A stretch of DNA of 64,000 nt from Stratiolaelaps scimitus (lineage: Eukaryota > Arthropoda > Arachnida > Mesostigmata > Laelapidae): NCBI GenBank assembly GCA_019614645.1, contig JABWDB010000004.1, forward strand, positions 19,096,001 through 19,160,000, read 5' to 3'. The notes under the pieces are model-generated. The model saw nothing but the letters and a program-made list of their open reading frames with translations, ran no database searches and was not told the origin of the DNA. How positions within the stretch are numbered: the stretch's first letter is position 1; each line of letters opens with the position of its first letter. Below are positions 38,068 to 50,605 of the stretch, piece by piece. The position numbers were made by a program, and so were the translations under genes.

Positions 38068-39810
38068 TGTCCGTGCTCAGTCGGAATGATTCAACGGTTG
38101 GGTCGGTTCAATCGAGGATACAACAAGTAGGCGCCGTCAGAGGGGGAAGTTCTTGTGCGATCGAGCTTGGACATGGGTGAGTCGTCGGTGGGAGTACGAA
38201 CGCACGAAAGGGCGGCGCACTCGGCGTTTGCTGTGAGAACATCAACTGCTGGAAATGAACGCTCGGGAAAGCAAGAGACATCCCGTCCCTCAATTCCTGC
38301 TGAATATTATTGGTTTGATGGGTCCAGGGGTTCACCCACCGAGGTGAACGGCGGCGAGGTGAGCGCTGAGGCTACAAAATTATAGCGAGAAACCACTCAT
38401 GACGTGCCCGGGTAGATACCACCAGCCGCCGTTGAAGCGTGTGCTGGTTTTTTACTCAATACAAATCTAACTGGTTCAGTGGTTCTTACGCGCAGAGAAC
38501 AACATATCGTCGTTGTAGTGGTGTTCTTCAATTTACCCAAGGTCCTCTGAAAGCGTCCTTCTATATCGTTTCCCTTCGAAATGACGTCGCGATAAATGAT
38601 TTGCAATATGCATATCCAGCCGGCATACTATTCTGTATCGTCTTAAATCGCCTATCGTCTGCCAACCACGAACCGCAGAGGACACCAGTTCGTCCACCGG
38701 TGGCGTCCACGGGCTTCCTTTCTCGTCGGTTGACCCCAAAATACCGCAATAGTAAAACCACAACAGCAAAAACACCGACAAAGGACAGCTTTTTTTTGTC
38801 ATCCAATTGCAGACGGTCGTCTTCCTTAATGACCTCTCAAACAGATGAACACCAAGTGAAAACAGCAGTGGCCGCGGCCGCCGCCGCCGCAACAGCTTAG
38901 ATTTTCCATTAGGTTGTGAGTCTTTCCTTCGGATTCTGCTTCGAGTGCATCGTCATTGGAGGCGGTCGCATCCACAATGAAACCCGCGACATCCTGGCTG
39001 ATACGTTTGCCTCAGACTGATATTGTTGTTGTTGTTGTTGTTGTTTGTTGCTGGTCATGGCGATTGTTGCCGTCGCTGCCGCTCCCGCTGCTGTACGAGC
39101 CACCCAAGGATCTTGAATGATGAGACAAGTTTGTCATACGAACACAAGCACTCTAATATTGGCTCGCATTGGCCCGCAGGAAGCAGCCGCTACGAGCAGA
39201 GAACGAGGTGAGATCATTAACAGAACATACATCTTCTACAGACAGAGAGAGAGAGACTGCGAGGGACAGTCACATTGATAATCTTCGGTTAGTCTGATCG
39301 CTCTTCTGGAAGACAGAGGAACGAAGCTATCGCCACTGAACCGAGCCGTCGTACTCGTGGGATGTGGGAGACGATGCGCGCAGACATGTGGCATCTCGCT
39401 AACTCGTCGCTCGAAGTCCGGACGTCATCGGCGTAGGGTTTTTGCTACAGTCGAGCAGATAGTTGTAGTCGGGACGGAGAAAAAGGGAGAGAGCGAGGAA
39501 AAAAGATAAAGATGGTACTACCACCACCACCAAGTAGATCGTAGCATCTCGGACGAATGAGCTGGCGGCGGACCTCTGTCAAAACGCGACCTCTGCTCGT
39601 ATCGACTTGAACAGGGAAGCAACAGCTACTGGCTGTAGTTAAGTGTCGAGTTGGCTGCAGCCGCAAGAAGAGCATCGACTATAGGCGACATAGACATAGG
39701 CGCATAGGGGACATTGGCCACCCACTGCGCTCGGAGTTTATCACGTCGCTTAATCGACGTTCGGGTGACTTAAGGCCAGCGCCCACGGGAGCACAGCAAC
39801 CCAATGATAG

Positions 39811-39834
39811 TGAGAGAGAGAGAGAGAGAGAGAG
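39811..39834. repeat. (GA)12 microsatellite
   Basis: Uninterrupted GA run; other GA/CT tracts occur at 16480-16506, 17522-17540, 21237-21275, 28344-28360, 28789-28815, 31190-31215 and 48486-48513. Confidence 0.95.
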
Positions 39835-42800
39835 ACCATGACGAGATTCATCGACATTATTAACACCCACTTAGTGGCTTTTGTTTGTGGGTGCGTATGT
39901 TTGTGTGCGTGTGTGTGTCCCTGTCTGTGTGTGTGTACGTTTGTTTGGTAGATTCGCCACTTCGGAGTTTGCGGTTTGGGACCGCTACACCTGGATGAGA
40001 GAAGCAGCTTTGAAGGGACTCAGCTCTCACTCGGGGAGAATGCTCGTCGAGAAGGAACGCACAAGATAAATCGTCTTGTTCTTTCGTGCGTCCGCTTCTT
40101 CGAGTCAGCTCGCCGCAGCGACTACCTACCCTAACGATGCGGTCGCCACCAGCTCAATGGTCCCAGTGAAATTTGTCAGCTGGATACTGCGTTCTCGAAT
40201 GGTGGTTGCTAGTTGACGTATCCGTTTCACCATCTACATTTCGTTGTGTTCTCGAACACGTCAACAAATTCTAGCAACAACACTCAATGCGCCACCAGCC
40301 CGATATCGTTCCAAAAATGGTAGCGAACGAACGAATTTCCAATGCACCCGTTTATCGACGAACGCGGTTACTCGATTCTTCCTCGTGGCGTGACGTCCCC
40401 TGCCTTTTTCAAATAGTTAAATGTCTCACCGGCAATAGCATCGGGAGCCAGCCTCAGCCGTGGCGATAGCGGCCACGTAACGGTTGCGAGCTTCCCTCTG
40501 ATTTGTTCTTCTCGCCGTTTTGTAAATTGTCAATGCGAATAATAATTTCCGTTTGCCGATTGCTATCTCGGTCGCCAGGCAGCTCGATTCGCCCCACGTA
40601 CCTCACGTTATGCACCTGCCTGTCGCTGTGTGCCTGTCAGTCTCGCGTCGAACGACTTCGGCCGCGTATAGCCGGCCGTCCCGACTGGATTGGCCAGCAG
40701 CAGTGGTAGAGCATCGACATAAACCGGGTGATTTCAACCGGATCCATCAATGTCTTCATTTTGCTGCGCACTGGCTGTTTGGCCGAGGGGACCGTCGGTT
40801 GTTGTCCGCCGAGCGTTCGAGCCGTTCCTCGCCTGCCTGCTTCGCACGTTCACTCGTTGTCGTCCCACAATCCGCCAGACCCGTCTCGTTCTCCGCGCTC
40901 TTCTGTGAGTGTTCTCTTCGTCAGGAGATTCTATTGGCGTACGTAGACAAGCAATTCGCGTCGTCGCTCTCTCTCTCTCGTTCCCATTTTTCCCGATGGT
41001 CCTCGGAGAACCAGCCAGGGCTCCGAGCCAGGGCTAACGTGTGCCCGCACGTATGTTCCGTTGGCTCTTTCTTTGCTCTACGGCTCCACTGCATCTATTG
41101 GGCTGCTGCTACTGCCGCCATCGCCATGTCGCTGCTGTTGCTGCTCTACTGTTCTTGGTGACTCCGCTCGACGATGTCTGTCCGCCTGTGCTACATATGT
41201 AATGTGTAGCCCGTGACGAGCCGTCCGCCCCACTTGTGTGTGTGTGTGTGTGCGTGTGTGTCTGTGATATCTCGATATCCCTCAAACACCGAACGGCAAC
41301 CGAAAATAGACGAGACGAGGCGAAGGCAGGCACAGCCCAAGTTCACCACCGAATGTCATAATCACCCCTCCCTCCCTGTCCGTTTCGCTGAAGAAGAAGC
41401 AAGCGGCGGCGGTGGCGGCGGCGGCGTCGGCAGCAGCTGCCGCTGCTGCCGTACGCTGACGGGCGTTCAACGCAGAACAGAATAGTGCCGCGAAGAGCCA
41501 GCGTCCAAGAGCGGCTATGGCCAGCGTCTGGCCATGGCGTCTCGGCAGTGGTCAGGGGCTGAGGTCGAATGATGACGCGTCCATGTTGCTGCTGCTGATG
41601 CTGCTGTTGCCGTTCCGCTGATGCTGTTTCTGCAGAGGCCGTAGCATCCGACGGGCCACTTGGCTCGTCGGTCCATTCCACCTTGTCCAAGCCAAACATA
41701 CAGCCAGCCGTACAGGCAGGCTCCGATCTTCGTTCGGAGGCCCCAGCCGCTCAGCGCTCTGGTGGCCCCTGCTGGACCCAATAGTGGTGCTTCTGCTGTT
41801 GCCGATGATGACGTTGTCGTCTTCGTCAGGACGCCGATGCCGCCGAAGTAAGCGCTTGTTCATTCGTCCGTCCAGTTGTCCTTCTGACGGCCGGCTCCTC
41901 TCTCCTCTCTCTATCTTTCCCTCCTTTCTGTTCCGCTCATTCGTTTTTCTTCGTCGCTTCTTCTTCGTCTTCTGTGTCCACCACTGGTTTCCTTCGTAAC
42001 CGAGGGGAAGAGGGCAAGAAGGATGGACCCTCCGTGAAGAGCGACCCTAGAGAGCTTCTGTTGCCGTTGTTTCTATTCCTGCTCCTGATGATGATGATGA
42101 TGATTTCGGCTCACTTCGGCAGTGGTGGTTTGGATCTTTTCTTCGGGGACCGGCCGGAGCCAACTACGGAGGCAGGCCGAGGCCCGGGAGCTCATGGGGT
42201 CTCAGTTGGCTCCGTTGAATGCGGCTCTCCGGTGGATGAGCAGGCAAGCACTGATGCTGGTGGCGGGCGGCTCGGCGCGCTCGTTGAGACTGTTTCCGTG
42301 TCTGTGTGTCTGTGGTGTGCGGGCATTCTCAGCAGAAGCGACGGGAGCAGCAGAACCAACAGCCGCGACATCAGCGTAATAACTTATTTCGGCCAACAAC
42401 GGATGAAGCAGAGCGCTGGCCAGAATCACTCGCATACGACAGGCGGACACGACAGACCAATAGAGACCGCCAGATACACACACAAACACACGGGAACGAA
42501 CCACAGAAATTGCTTTAACCGAGGCAACAGCAGCAACGGCCGCATTATCGCTAGCGGCAGCAGCCGCAGCAGCAGAAACAACAGCAAAAAACACAGCAAC
42601 GAAATGAACGAGCCGACTGCAGGAGTGAAGCCTGCAGATGCCCTTCCACTACTACGGATATAATACAAATGCTAAGTGCGTTTCTACTGCAGTTATCGTT
42701 AAAGTCTCGTATATGCTAACGATAAAGAAATTTCAAACTGCTGTTGCTGTCGACAGCAACAGAATTGACATCAACCGCGCGGCAGGCGAATGCGCCCGCG

Positions 42801-43701
42801 AATTGCGCTCGCCCGCTGACAAACATTCGCGCCAATTGGGAGTTGGTCAAGACGGTAGATTCTTACATTTCCCTTTATAGTGCCACATAAAGAGAGCAAC
42901 AAATGATGGAATACTTAAAACTAGTCGAAATTAGCGAATGAGCGAAGGCCGAGCCAGCAGGAATACACGTGGACGATGATGTTCAAGTTGCATTTAGTTG
43001 AGTGCAGCGAAGCCATTTGAGCTTTGAATAATCAGCGAGAGAACGCGCGCGGGGGGGGAGGTGCAGGGAGGCGAAGAGACAATAATATTCACGTGCGATA
43101 CAACGTGTATGGTGGAGCTTGGACAAGAAGAAGCTCCGATGGGCTGGCCATATGGATGGACACGACAGAAGACCTCTGTAGTGATATGCATATATTTATA
43201 TATATATAGGCACAAATGTTTACAAGATGTTGCACGCAGGGAGCATAGGCTTGTCTACATAGACATATGTATATATGTATGTGTCGTATCACCACTTGTA
43301 ACTTGGTTCGAGTTCGAGTTCAACGAACTGGCTGGTGATTCAAGGACGACTGATGGACTGGGGAATAATAATGGGTGGATGAGGTAGTAATAACGATGAC
43401 TATTGTTACCATTGTTCTCCGACTGATAGAGCAACAAACATCTGTAGAAAGAAACAGCTCAAAGTTGTTCAGCTTCGAAGCTCCTAAGGACAGTGTCGAA
43501 CATGTCTAAGAGGTGGGGACAAATCGACAATGGTGGTGCGAAAGAGCAATAATGGATTATTCATTCAATTTTGGTTCAGCTTATCAAATCGTACAACTTG
43601 TACATAGTATATTATCTAGGTGAAGCGTTGGCAGGTCTCGTTCAACAAAATTGCGAACGAATTCTAAGAGGCGACTATTTTAATCAGTGATTGAGACAGG
43701 C

Positions 43702-43737
43702 CGTCCACCCAATTACGACGAATCGTCCACCCAATTA
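43702..43737. repeat. 14-bp exact direct repeat containing a homeodomain-like core
   Basis: CGTCCACCCAATTA occurs at 43702-43715 and again at 43724-43737, a 22-bp centre-to-centre spacing (two helical turns). Each copy ends in CAATTA, the reverse complement of TAATTG, a typical homeodomain-binding core. Confidence 0.8.
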
Positions 43738-44796
43738 GTGAGAGGCACCTCGACGCGATCAACCAACATCAAGTTGAGCCAAAAGTGCCTCGGTACTCGC
43801 TGACTGTGTGCCGCATTTAATCAGGGCACATTTATGGGTGTCCCCCTTTACGCAAACTTTCGAGAGTCATAGAATATTAAAGCATTCTCGCGTTGAGAAC
43901 ATTCATTCACAAAGACAAACCCGCACACATCGTAACTCGATCAGTGCCTCCAGAGTCGCCAGAGGCTGAACAAGTTTGTTACCAAAGACAACAGCAACTA
44001 TTACCGCAACTGTTGTTTGATTTTGTCAGTGAGACAACGAGTTAGGGCGAGGTAAAACAGAGATGCGAAAACACGCACTACTGCAACAACAACATTAACA
44101 ACATCAACAACATCACCTCACCTCGGATATTCCATAGCACTTGCATTCATGTATCTAATTATACGTGAGGTAATGTTGCGTTTGCTTACGCCCTGTATAA
44201 TTACCCCACTAGCAGGCCGCGATTATTACCAAAATGTAATAATTATAATGATTTACATTATTTTAATTTATACACTCTGCTATATATGCTGTTGTTGTTG
44301 TTGCTGCTTTTTATTGTGGTGGTGATCGTCGCCGCCGCTGCCGCCGTTTCGTTGTTCTACAATTTAGTTTCAAAGTAATCGCAATAACTTGATTCGTTTG
44401 AAGCACTTCCTTTCTACTCTCGCTCTCTCTTTCTTTCTATCTGTCTCGATCCTTCTGCTATTTTCCCATTAACTCGTCAGAGTTCTCAAGCAGCCGTTTC
44501 TTTTGAATGTTTCACCTGTTTATTGTCCTACTTGTATCAAGAGATGGGCTACCCTTGAACAAGCTCCCTCCGTAAACGGCTCTTCCTAGCAATCTCTACC
44601 ACTTCGTTCTCTTCTCCTTTTATTACTCATGTACGGACTCTATGTACCTTTATTCATTATGAATTTGCCACATCAAATGCAAGCAAAGGAGAAGCTACAA
44701 GCACAGTCAAGCCCGATGTACACGACGATGATTACGACGATGCGGCGGCGGCGGCAACACCAAGTTGATTGCATAATATAACACGCATTATAGTAT

Positions 44797-44824
44797 AAAT
44801 TAATTTCAAGCTAGAAATTAATTT
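44797..44824. repeat. Perfect 11-bp-arm AT-rich hairpin
   Basis: AAATTAATTTC (44797-44807) and GAAATTAATTT (44814-44824) are exact inverted copies around the loop AAGCTA. Each arm contains ATTAAT/TTAATT, so four homeodomain-like cores lie within 28 nt. Confidence 0.8.
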
Positions 44825-47800
44825 GTAGTTTAGCACACGAGATGCGCGCAACCGCCCGAGCTGGCGTCAGTAGGGGATGTAGCGGGCTTTAGCGGGCACT
44901 TGTCCCAAAGGTTGAATGAAGCCCTCCAACCTACTACCTGCTTGGTAGGTATTATAGTTTTCTACGCAGGCGGGACTCTGCCAGCGGCGCAACGACGGGA
45001 TGATCGACAGCTGCTCGGCCGCCGACGCCAACGTCAACGAGCGCCTGCGAGGCAGCTTGGGCAGCAGGATGACTTCGTGCGGGGATTCTCTTCAAGAGTC
45101 AACGTAACAGCCGATGGTATACGCAAGGGGTGTCGGAAGACCCCGAGACTGGATGAGTGAACATAAGCCAGCGTGGTGCTGATGGCGAATGGCGCATGTC
45201 GGGTGGAAACCGAGGGAGATGGACAGTAAAACGATCCTATCTCTTGCTGGTACTAGTCGCTGTGACGGCGGCTGCGGACAGCCAGCCATAGCAGCAGCGA
45301 CTGTCGCACAGCTGCTGCCGCCGACGATGATTACAGACGAGGCAGCCGCAGCGGGCGATGCCGACCGTTTTTAGATAATTAGCCGGAACACACCGCAAGC
45401 ACGCTTCGCGTTTACGCGCCGCGCGCATTTTTGAAACGTTGTTATTTTTTGATAAGCGTACCATAGTTAGCTGCTGATGTACTGCCGTACGAGATAGCAG
45501 ACTCATAGACAACTACGGCAGCAGCAGCAGCAACACTGACAACGATTGAAACAATAACCGACTCCTCAGAGATGATCCCGCTAGGGCGCAGTACAGCCAT
45601 TAGATGGTAGAGCATACGACGTTATTATATGAAATCGCGATAGAAAATGAAATGCATGTGGGTATTGAAAGGTGATTTGGTAACCGTAGCGAGATCATCT
45701 GTAACGCGAGGAGGCAAATCGGCACTCATGACAAAGTGATAGAATGTTCTCCGACCCAAGTGAAAAAAAATACAAACACATAGACAGAGAGAGAGAGGGA
45801 GAGACTACATCATATCGATAACCGCAACGCGATAACACCAATAGACGATAGTGCATCATTGATAACAACGATGGCAAAAATTAGCGCGACGTTCCATCTT
45901 GGATAGAGGTAGATAGGGATTTTCTGTATCTTAATTACCTCAATTGAATTGGTCAGAGGATAGGACGAATCGGTCTTGGTCGAAATTCGGTGCTCGATTT
46001 TCGATTCTGCTACCTCCGAGCGGGTGACGTCTATTTGATGCATGTGTTTTTTTTGAAGGTAGACACCTTGACGTACCGAAATCACTGCATCAGCTTGATA
46101 GATTCACATGATATGTGTGTGTGTGCACTTCTCAACTGGCTGATAACAGCATTAGCGGGCGGTATCTGTCGCGGCGGACGAGCGAGGTTGGTGATCATTT
46201 AATTTTGTCATCATTAGCATCTGCAGATTTTGTCGTCGTCACCGAGAGGTCGCCGATGAGAATCGGTCAGTTCAGCTCCCGATGATGAAATAGATCTCAG
46301 TCGATCCCAGACAACACGATAGGCGCAACGAAAGGGGAGGAAGATAAAGACTACGACCACCTCCGATGTGGCCTGCAATCGCCGTCCACAGGAAGTCAGC
46401 CAAGTTGGCGATGTTGTACCATCGTCGAGTTCCACTAATCCACACGACCGTTCATACTCATGTCAGCTTTAGATAACCAGATCGCACGATTCAGTATCTG
46501 ACACAGACAAGAACAATAATATCTAAATAGAACAGAAACAAAAGAGCAAAACCACAGTGTGTCTAGTAAAACGAATCGTGCCTGATGCATTATTGTGTTC
46601 GTGTGGCCATATGCTATTCGAACATTGACGGGAAAATATGAAGATATCGAAGCTCGGGAACATGGCTGCCACCGTCCGCGTTTGACGTCACCGCTTCGAC
46701 TCGCCGCGTCCACTCCGACGTTCGAAACCTCGTACGTAACGCCGAGTCGATTATTGATTGGGGTCCATCGGAGCTCATCGTCATCTCGATCATCACCTCC
46801 GGCTAACCATGTCATTTCGGTCAGCTCAGATTATCTCTCGGTCATAGCAGTGCCGCCAGAGAATCGAGCGCCGCTTAGTGAACGTAACTTATCATAAGTG
46901 TGTTATCATATCACCACTATCGAGGTGCTCACGGTGATAGCGTCGCGGGGGCGCCGTGACTCTACCGTATCCGCCGCCTCATCGTTCATGAGTCCACCGG
47001 ATCCAACCCGATTATATGGTGCCCTCATCACGTTCTCAATTAACAGAACGGGCTATTGTGAGCCTGCTGACTCGCTGCCTGCCGGCCTAGTTGGCTGATG
47101 CTCACAATTGTGCGCACACCCTCGCACGGGACCCCAGCTCCGCAGTTGTCTAGCGGTAGCCTAGCTCAAGCAGCGTCGAAATTCGTACATTCCGTTCAGT
47201 GTGCTTTATCAGTGGGCACCTTATCCATTCCGTGCGTGTATGTACCCATCCACTGCCAGATAGATCACAGACGAACAGGCTACCTGCTAGGTATACCTGT
47301 ACATACATTCGTTTATTGTATAGGTGTACCTATTAAATATAACTACTTAGGTTAAACAAGACTATATGTTGAATCTATAATACTGCTATGCTGCTGCTAT
47401 CGCACTAAATGCTGCGCGTAACATGACTGCGTACATATTATGGGCAGTGGCAGCGCCTACGAATGTGGTGACTACATCCGCGGTGTGCATTTACGTAGTT
47501 GAAGCAAATGTAGTCGGTCAGATAGTTCTCCATGGTATTATAGGTAGACAAGACGTTTTTGAGATAGGATACAAGATACGTTTTTGTTGCGTCTGCAAGG
47601 TAGTCGACAAGAGCAGGATTCGATGATAGTTTATCACGCACAGTAAATCGACATGGCCAAAAGCAATTGGCTGTTTTGAGAGAAAGAAAGAGAGAGAGAG
47701 ACGGATAAAATATACTCCTCCACTCCTGTTGTGGCCTCTGTTTTGCTCTCCCTCCTGATCTTATGCTTGGACACTATATCCCAACACTGTTAGCCGCCAT

Positions 47801-50514
47801 GTCGCGGTAGCAGGCTCAAGTATAGCTAGCACTAACCGCCGTAGCGCGCCTTGATCCCCTACTCACTCAGTTATCCGTCGTCATCGTCATATCTTTCTCT
47901 CTCTCTCTTTCGCGCTCTCTCCCTGAACATCTCATCGTATCATCCACCACCCGTCGTTTATAATGCACACAGCCATGTTCACATCGTAGTCTACCTATCC
48001 TATTCTCTCCTGGGAGACGCACTTATAAAACAATTACCGCGCTATCTTCCCTTTCCCAGCAGCTGACCGCCGCTCGCTTGCACGAGGCTAGCGAGCAAGC
48101 TCGTAGCTGAGGGCCGGCGTTAGCCTCGATCGCGAACATCGCTTCTTACCACCCGCCGCCTCGCGCTCTCCTCCGCCAGCCGAACCCTGATTACCCCCCA
48201 CACCAACCCAGCCCCAACCTGGCCCCATCGTCCCCTCTCCTCCACTTCGACTATGTCTATCTCTATTCCCTTTCTTTTCCTTCTCTCACACTTCGTATCT
48301 CTGGCAGCCTCGGCCCAATTCATTGCTGAGTTGTTCATACGAGCGGCTGGGGCACCCGAGTGCGCTCCGGACCGACAGTGCCGGAGCTCACCGGCCCTAC
48401 TCCCGAGCAGCGCAATTACCCCCGACACGACGATCGTCGTCGTCGTCGTAGCCGTCGTCTCCGCCCTCTCGGTCTCACTCTCCTCATCTCTCTCTCTCGC
48501 TCTCTCTCTCTCGCTCTTTGGGCCTCTCTTCAGCTCAACGTTATTCTTCGTTCCTGACATCATCGGGGGATAGTTCGGGGGCGGCAGCAGAGAGCTCCGC
48601 CGCTGCGGCAGCGGGGCGCGAGCCTCCCATCCTTCGTGGGCTTGCGAGGTTTATGTCTGCGGTACCACCGAGCCTGTTCCGGCTCCGTTGTTCTTGGCCA
48701 TGTACCTCGGATGTCTATGGGAATAGTATGGGGTTCCTTGGTTGGCGGCAAGCGTATGTGAACCGCTGAGCGCACAGACGGTTATGGGGTGGGTATATTG
48801 TCTGACGGGTGTACGCTCGCCAGTGTTAATACACCCTCCGTAGCAGAGCCGGAGGATCGAGTCTGGCGAATCCCCCAGACTCTATGTGTGTGTGTGTGTG
48901 TCACCGCTATCAATACATTAACACTCGTGGGTGGGCAAAATAGGATAGGGCGGGCCGGGGATACCAAAGGCGGGATGGGGTGGATTTTCAAGGCAAACTA
49001 CAGCCTCCTCGAGTCCCGGCCTCTGCTCCCCGGGGTCCTCGGGGCTGCTCCTCGAATGAGCAGAGACCCTGCTGCCGGCCCTCAGCAGTTTGCCCCTTAG
49101 AGATTCGCGATAGTAAGGAACGCATCACAAGGGCGTGGAGGGGGGAGTACAGGAAGAGCCAAGGAGCTCCGCAGTCGCAGCAACACAGTACGCGTGGCCA
49201 GATAACTGGAAGAGAGAGCGCATCGACGAAGAAAGCTGTTGTCGGTCGGTTGCCAGAGGAACCACTAACAGAGGAAGATCGGAGGGTGCAAGACGTTATC
49301 GAAGAAACATGCTGCAGTCAATGAAGAAGGAGATGGGACCGCCTGAGGAGGTGGTGCACCCGCCTCGTCAGCGGTGGCGGATTTAAGCGATGACGCTTGG
49401 GGCTGGCTGGCACAACAACTACAGCTGCGGCTACTATTACGGTACATGACGGGTCGGCTACACTTATGTGTGTGGGCGAGTGCGTGTGAGTGTGAACAAC
49501 AGGCAATACGCCAACATTGTTGAGCGTCAGCTAAGAGGTACCGAGAGTTGTCTTACCAGGGCAGAGTAAGGAGAGGCGGACTCGTAGATTTCCCGGTTCC
49601 TCACAGTGCCCACGCGGTAAAGGTAGAACACAGCCTCACACAACAGTGTGTACATTATATACGACACATTCTCAAGAAGCATCGGCCAACCAATCTGTAT
49701 CTCACTCATCAGCCGTTGTCTGCTTGTTTTATGAGGGCAACAATATGCCTGCCTATTTGGTGTTGTGGTCCAACTAAAGGTGGTGATGTTTGTCCTGGAT
49801 GAAACGTCCCTAGCCTACATCCTAGAGACTTTCGTTCTTTTAAAAAGGCCACAGTATACCGTAACGGGATGGTCAGGTTAAGGTGTGTGCGTACATATAC
49901 AGAACACATTCGGTACAGCCAAGAGCGTACGACGTATTCAGTTCGCAGAAGAAATCGATCGTCAAGAAGGAGCGCGAGAGAAAGGAAGACACATGAGGGC
50001 CAACTTTAGATTACAGTTGACTGTGTAGAAACGCAAGTCGAACTTCGCAGGCGAAATCCTGACTTTGGTAGGCGATCCAACGATGAACGCTCGACAGGTG
50101 GCGATGGTCTTGTTGCGTGGGTGGAAGTGGCAACCGTGACGCTAATGGAGAGGAAGGAGAAACAGCACCCGAGAGCTCGTAGCCTCGTCGCAATCAAGAC
50201 GCGGCTAATGGCGAGGGGAACGACGTCGAGCAATTCGGAATCTGCTGCGACTGCGCGAGGCCAGCAACACGGTTCGTCGGCGGCTACACGGCCGATAGCC
50301 TATCAAGCGGCTCGCGGACTAATTGGCGACAAACTTCATTAAGGTTGCACTGTCTCCTCCGATATAAATAATTCGAGGGAGCAGCCCAGAGGCAGGTCCT
50401 CTCAACCGAGCACAGAAAACTGACTGGATGGCATGACCTAAGTCATCTATTATATCATAGTGCCTAGGGTAAAGGGTAAAGCTTTATTGATTTATTTAAG
50501 GAACTGCATACAAT

Positions 50515-50605
50515 GCTTAAGTTCTCTTATATGTCAAGCAACGGGATTCGAACCTGCGGTAAAGGATTTGACCTCTGAGAAGTAGTTCTTACCATGATAT
50601 GTTAA
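50515..50605 (-). repeat. Possible tRNA-derived SINE or tRNA pseudogene
   Basis: The minus strand carries a perfect Pol III B-box (CAGGTTCGAATCCCG, about 50530-50545). About 45 nt upstream is TGGTAAGAACT, which only loosely resembles an A-box. The T stem pairs at three or four of five positions and no full cloverleaf or acceptor stem is visible, so it is not an intact tRNA. Confidence 0.35.

Larger units (their letters stand above)
30292..40500. other. Putative long Engrailed intron, proximal part
   Basis: No exon recognised on either strand. It contains a GC-richer block at about 35.0-35.85 kb around a (CT)23 tract, many CA/GT and TA microsatellites, and ORFs up to 173 codons whose products are low-complexity (Ala, Ser, His, Gln runs). 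No frame contains the WPAWVYCTRYSDRPS motif expected of the missing Engrailed exon. Confidence 0.4.
40501..50400. other. Putative long Engrailed intron, middle part; GC-rich blocks
   Basis: GC-rich blocks lie at about 40.5-42.9 kb and 48.0-49.4 kb, separated by AT-rich DNA. Both-strand ORFs up to 229 codons (41974-42663, plus) overlap one another and show trinucleotide-driven composition, so I do not call genes. The blocks could be CpG-island-like promoters of unseen transcripts. Also here: the duplicated CGTCCACCCAATTA (43702-43737) and a hairpin at 44797-44824. Confidence 0.35.

Noticed and set aside
38561..38806. Minus-strand frame with a membrane-anchor-like LSFVGVFAVVVLLL segment
   Set aside because: No in-frame ATG (a stop lies just upstream), no clear acceptor, and an equally long opposite-strand frame; no family recognised.
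41974..42663. 229-codon plus-strand ORF
   Set aside because: Composition is dominated by trinucleotide repeats (Met, Ser, Asn, Gly runs) and several overlapping frames on both strands are equally open.
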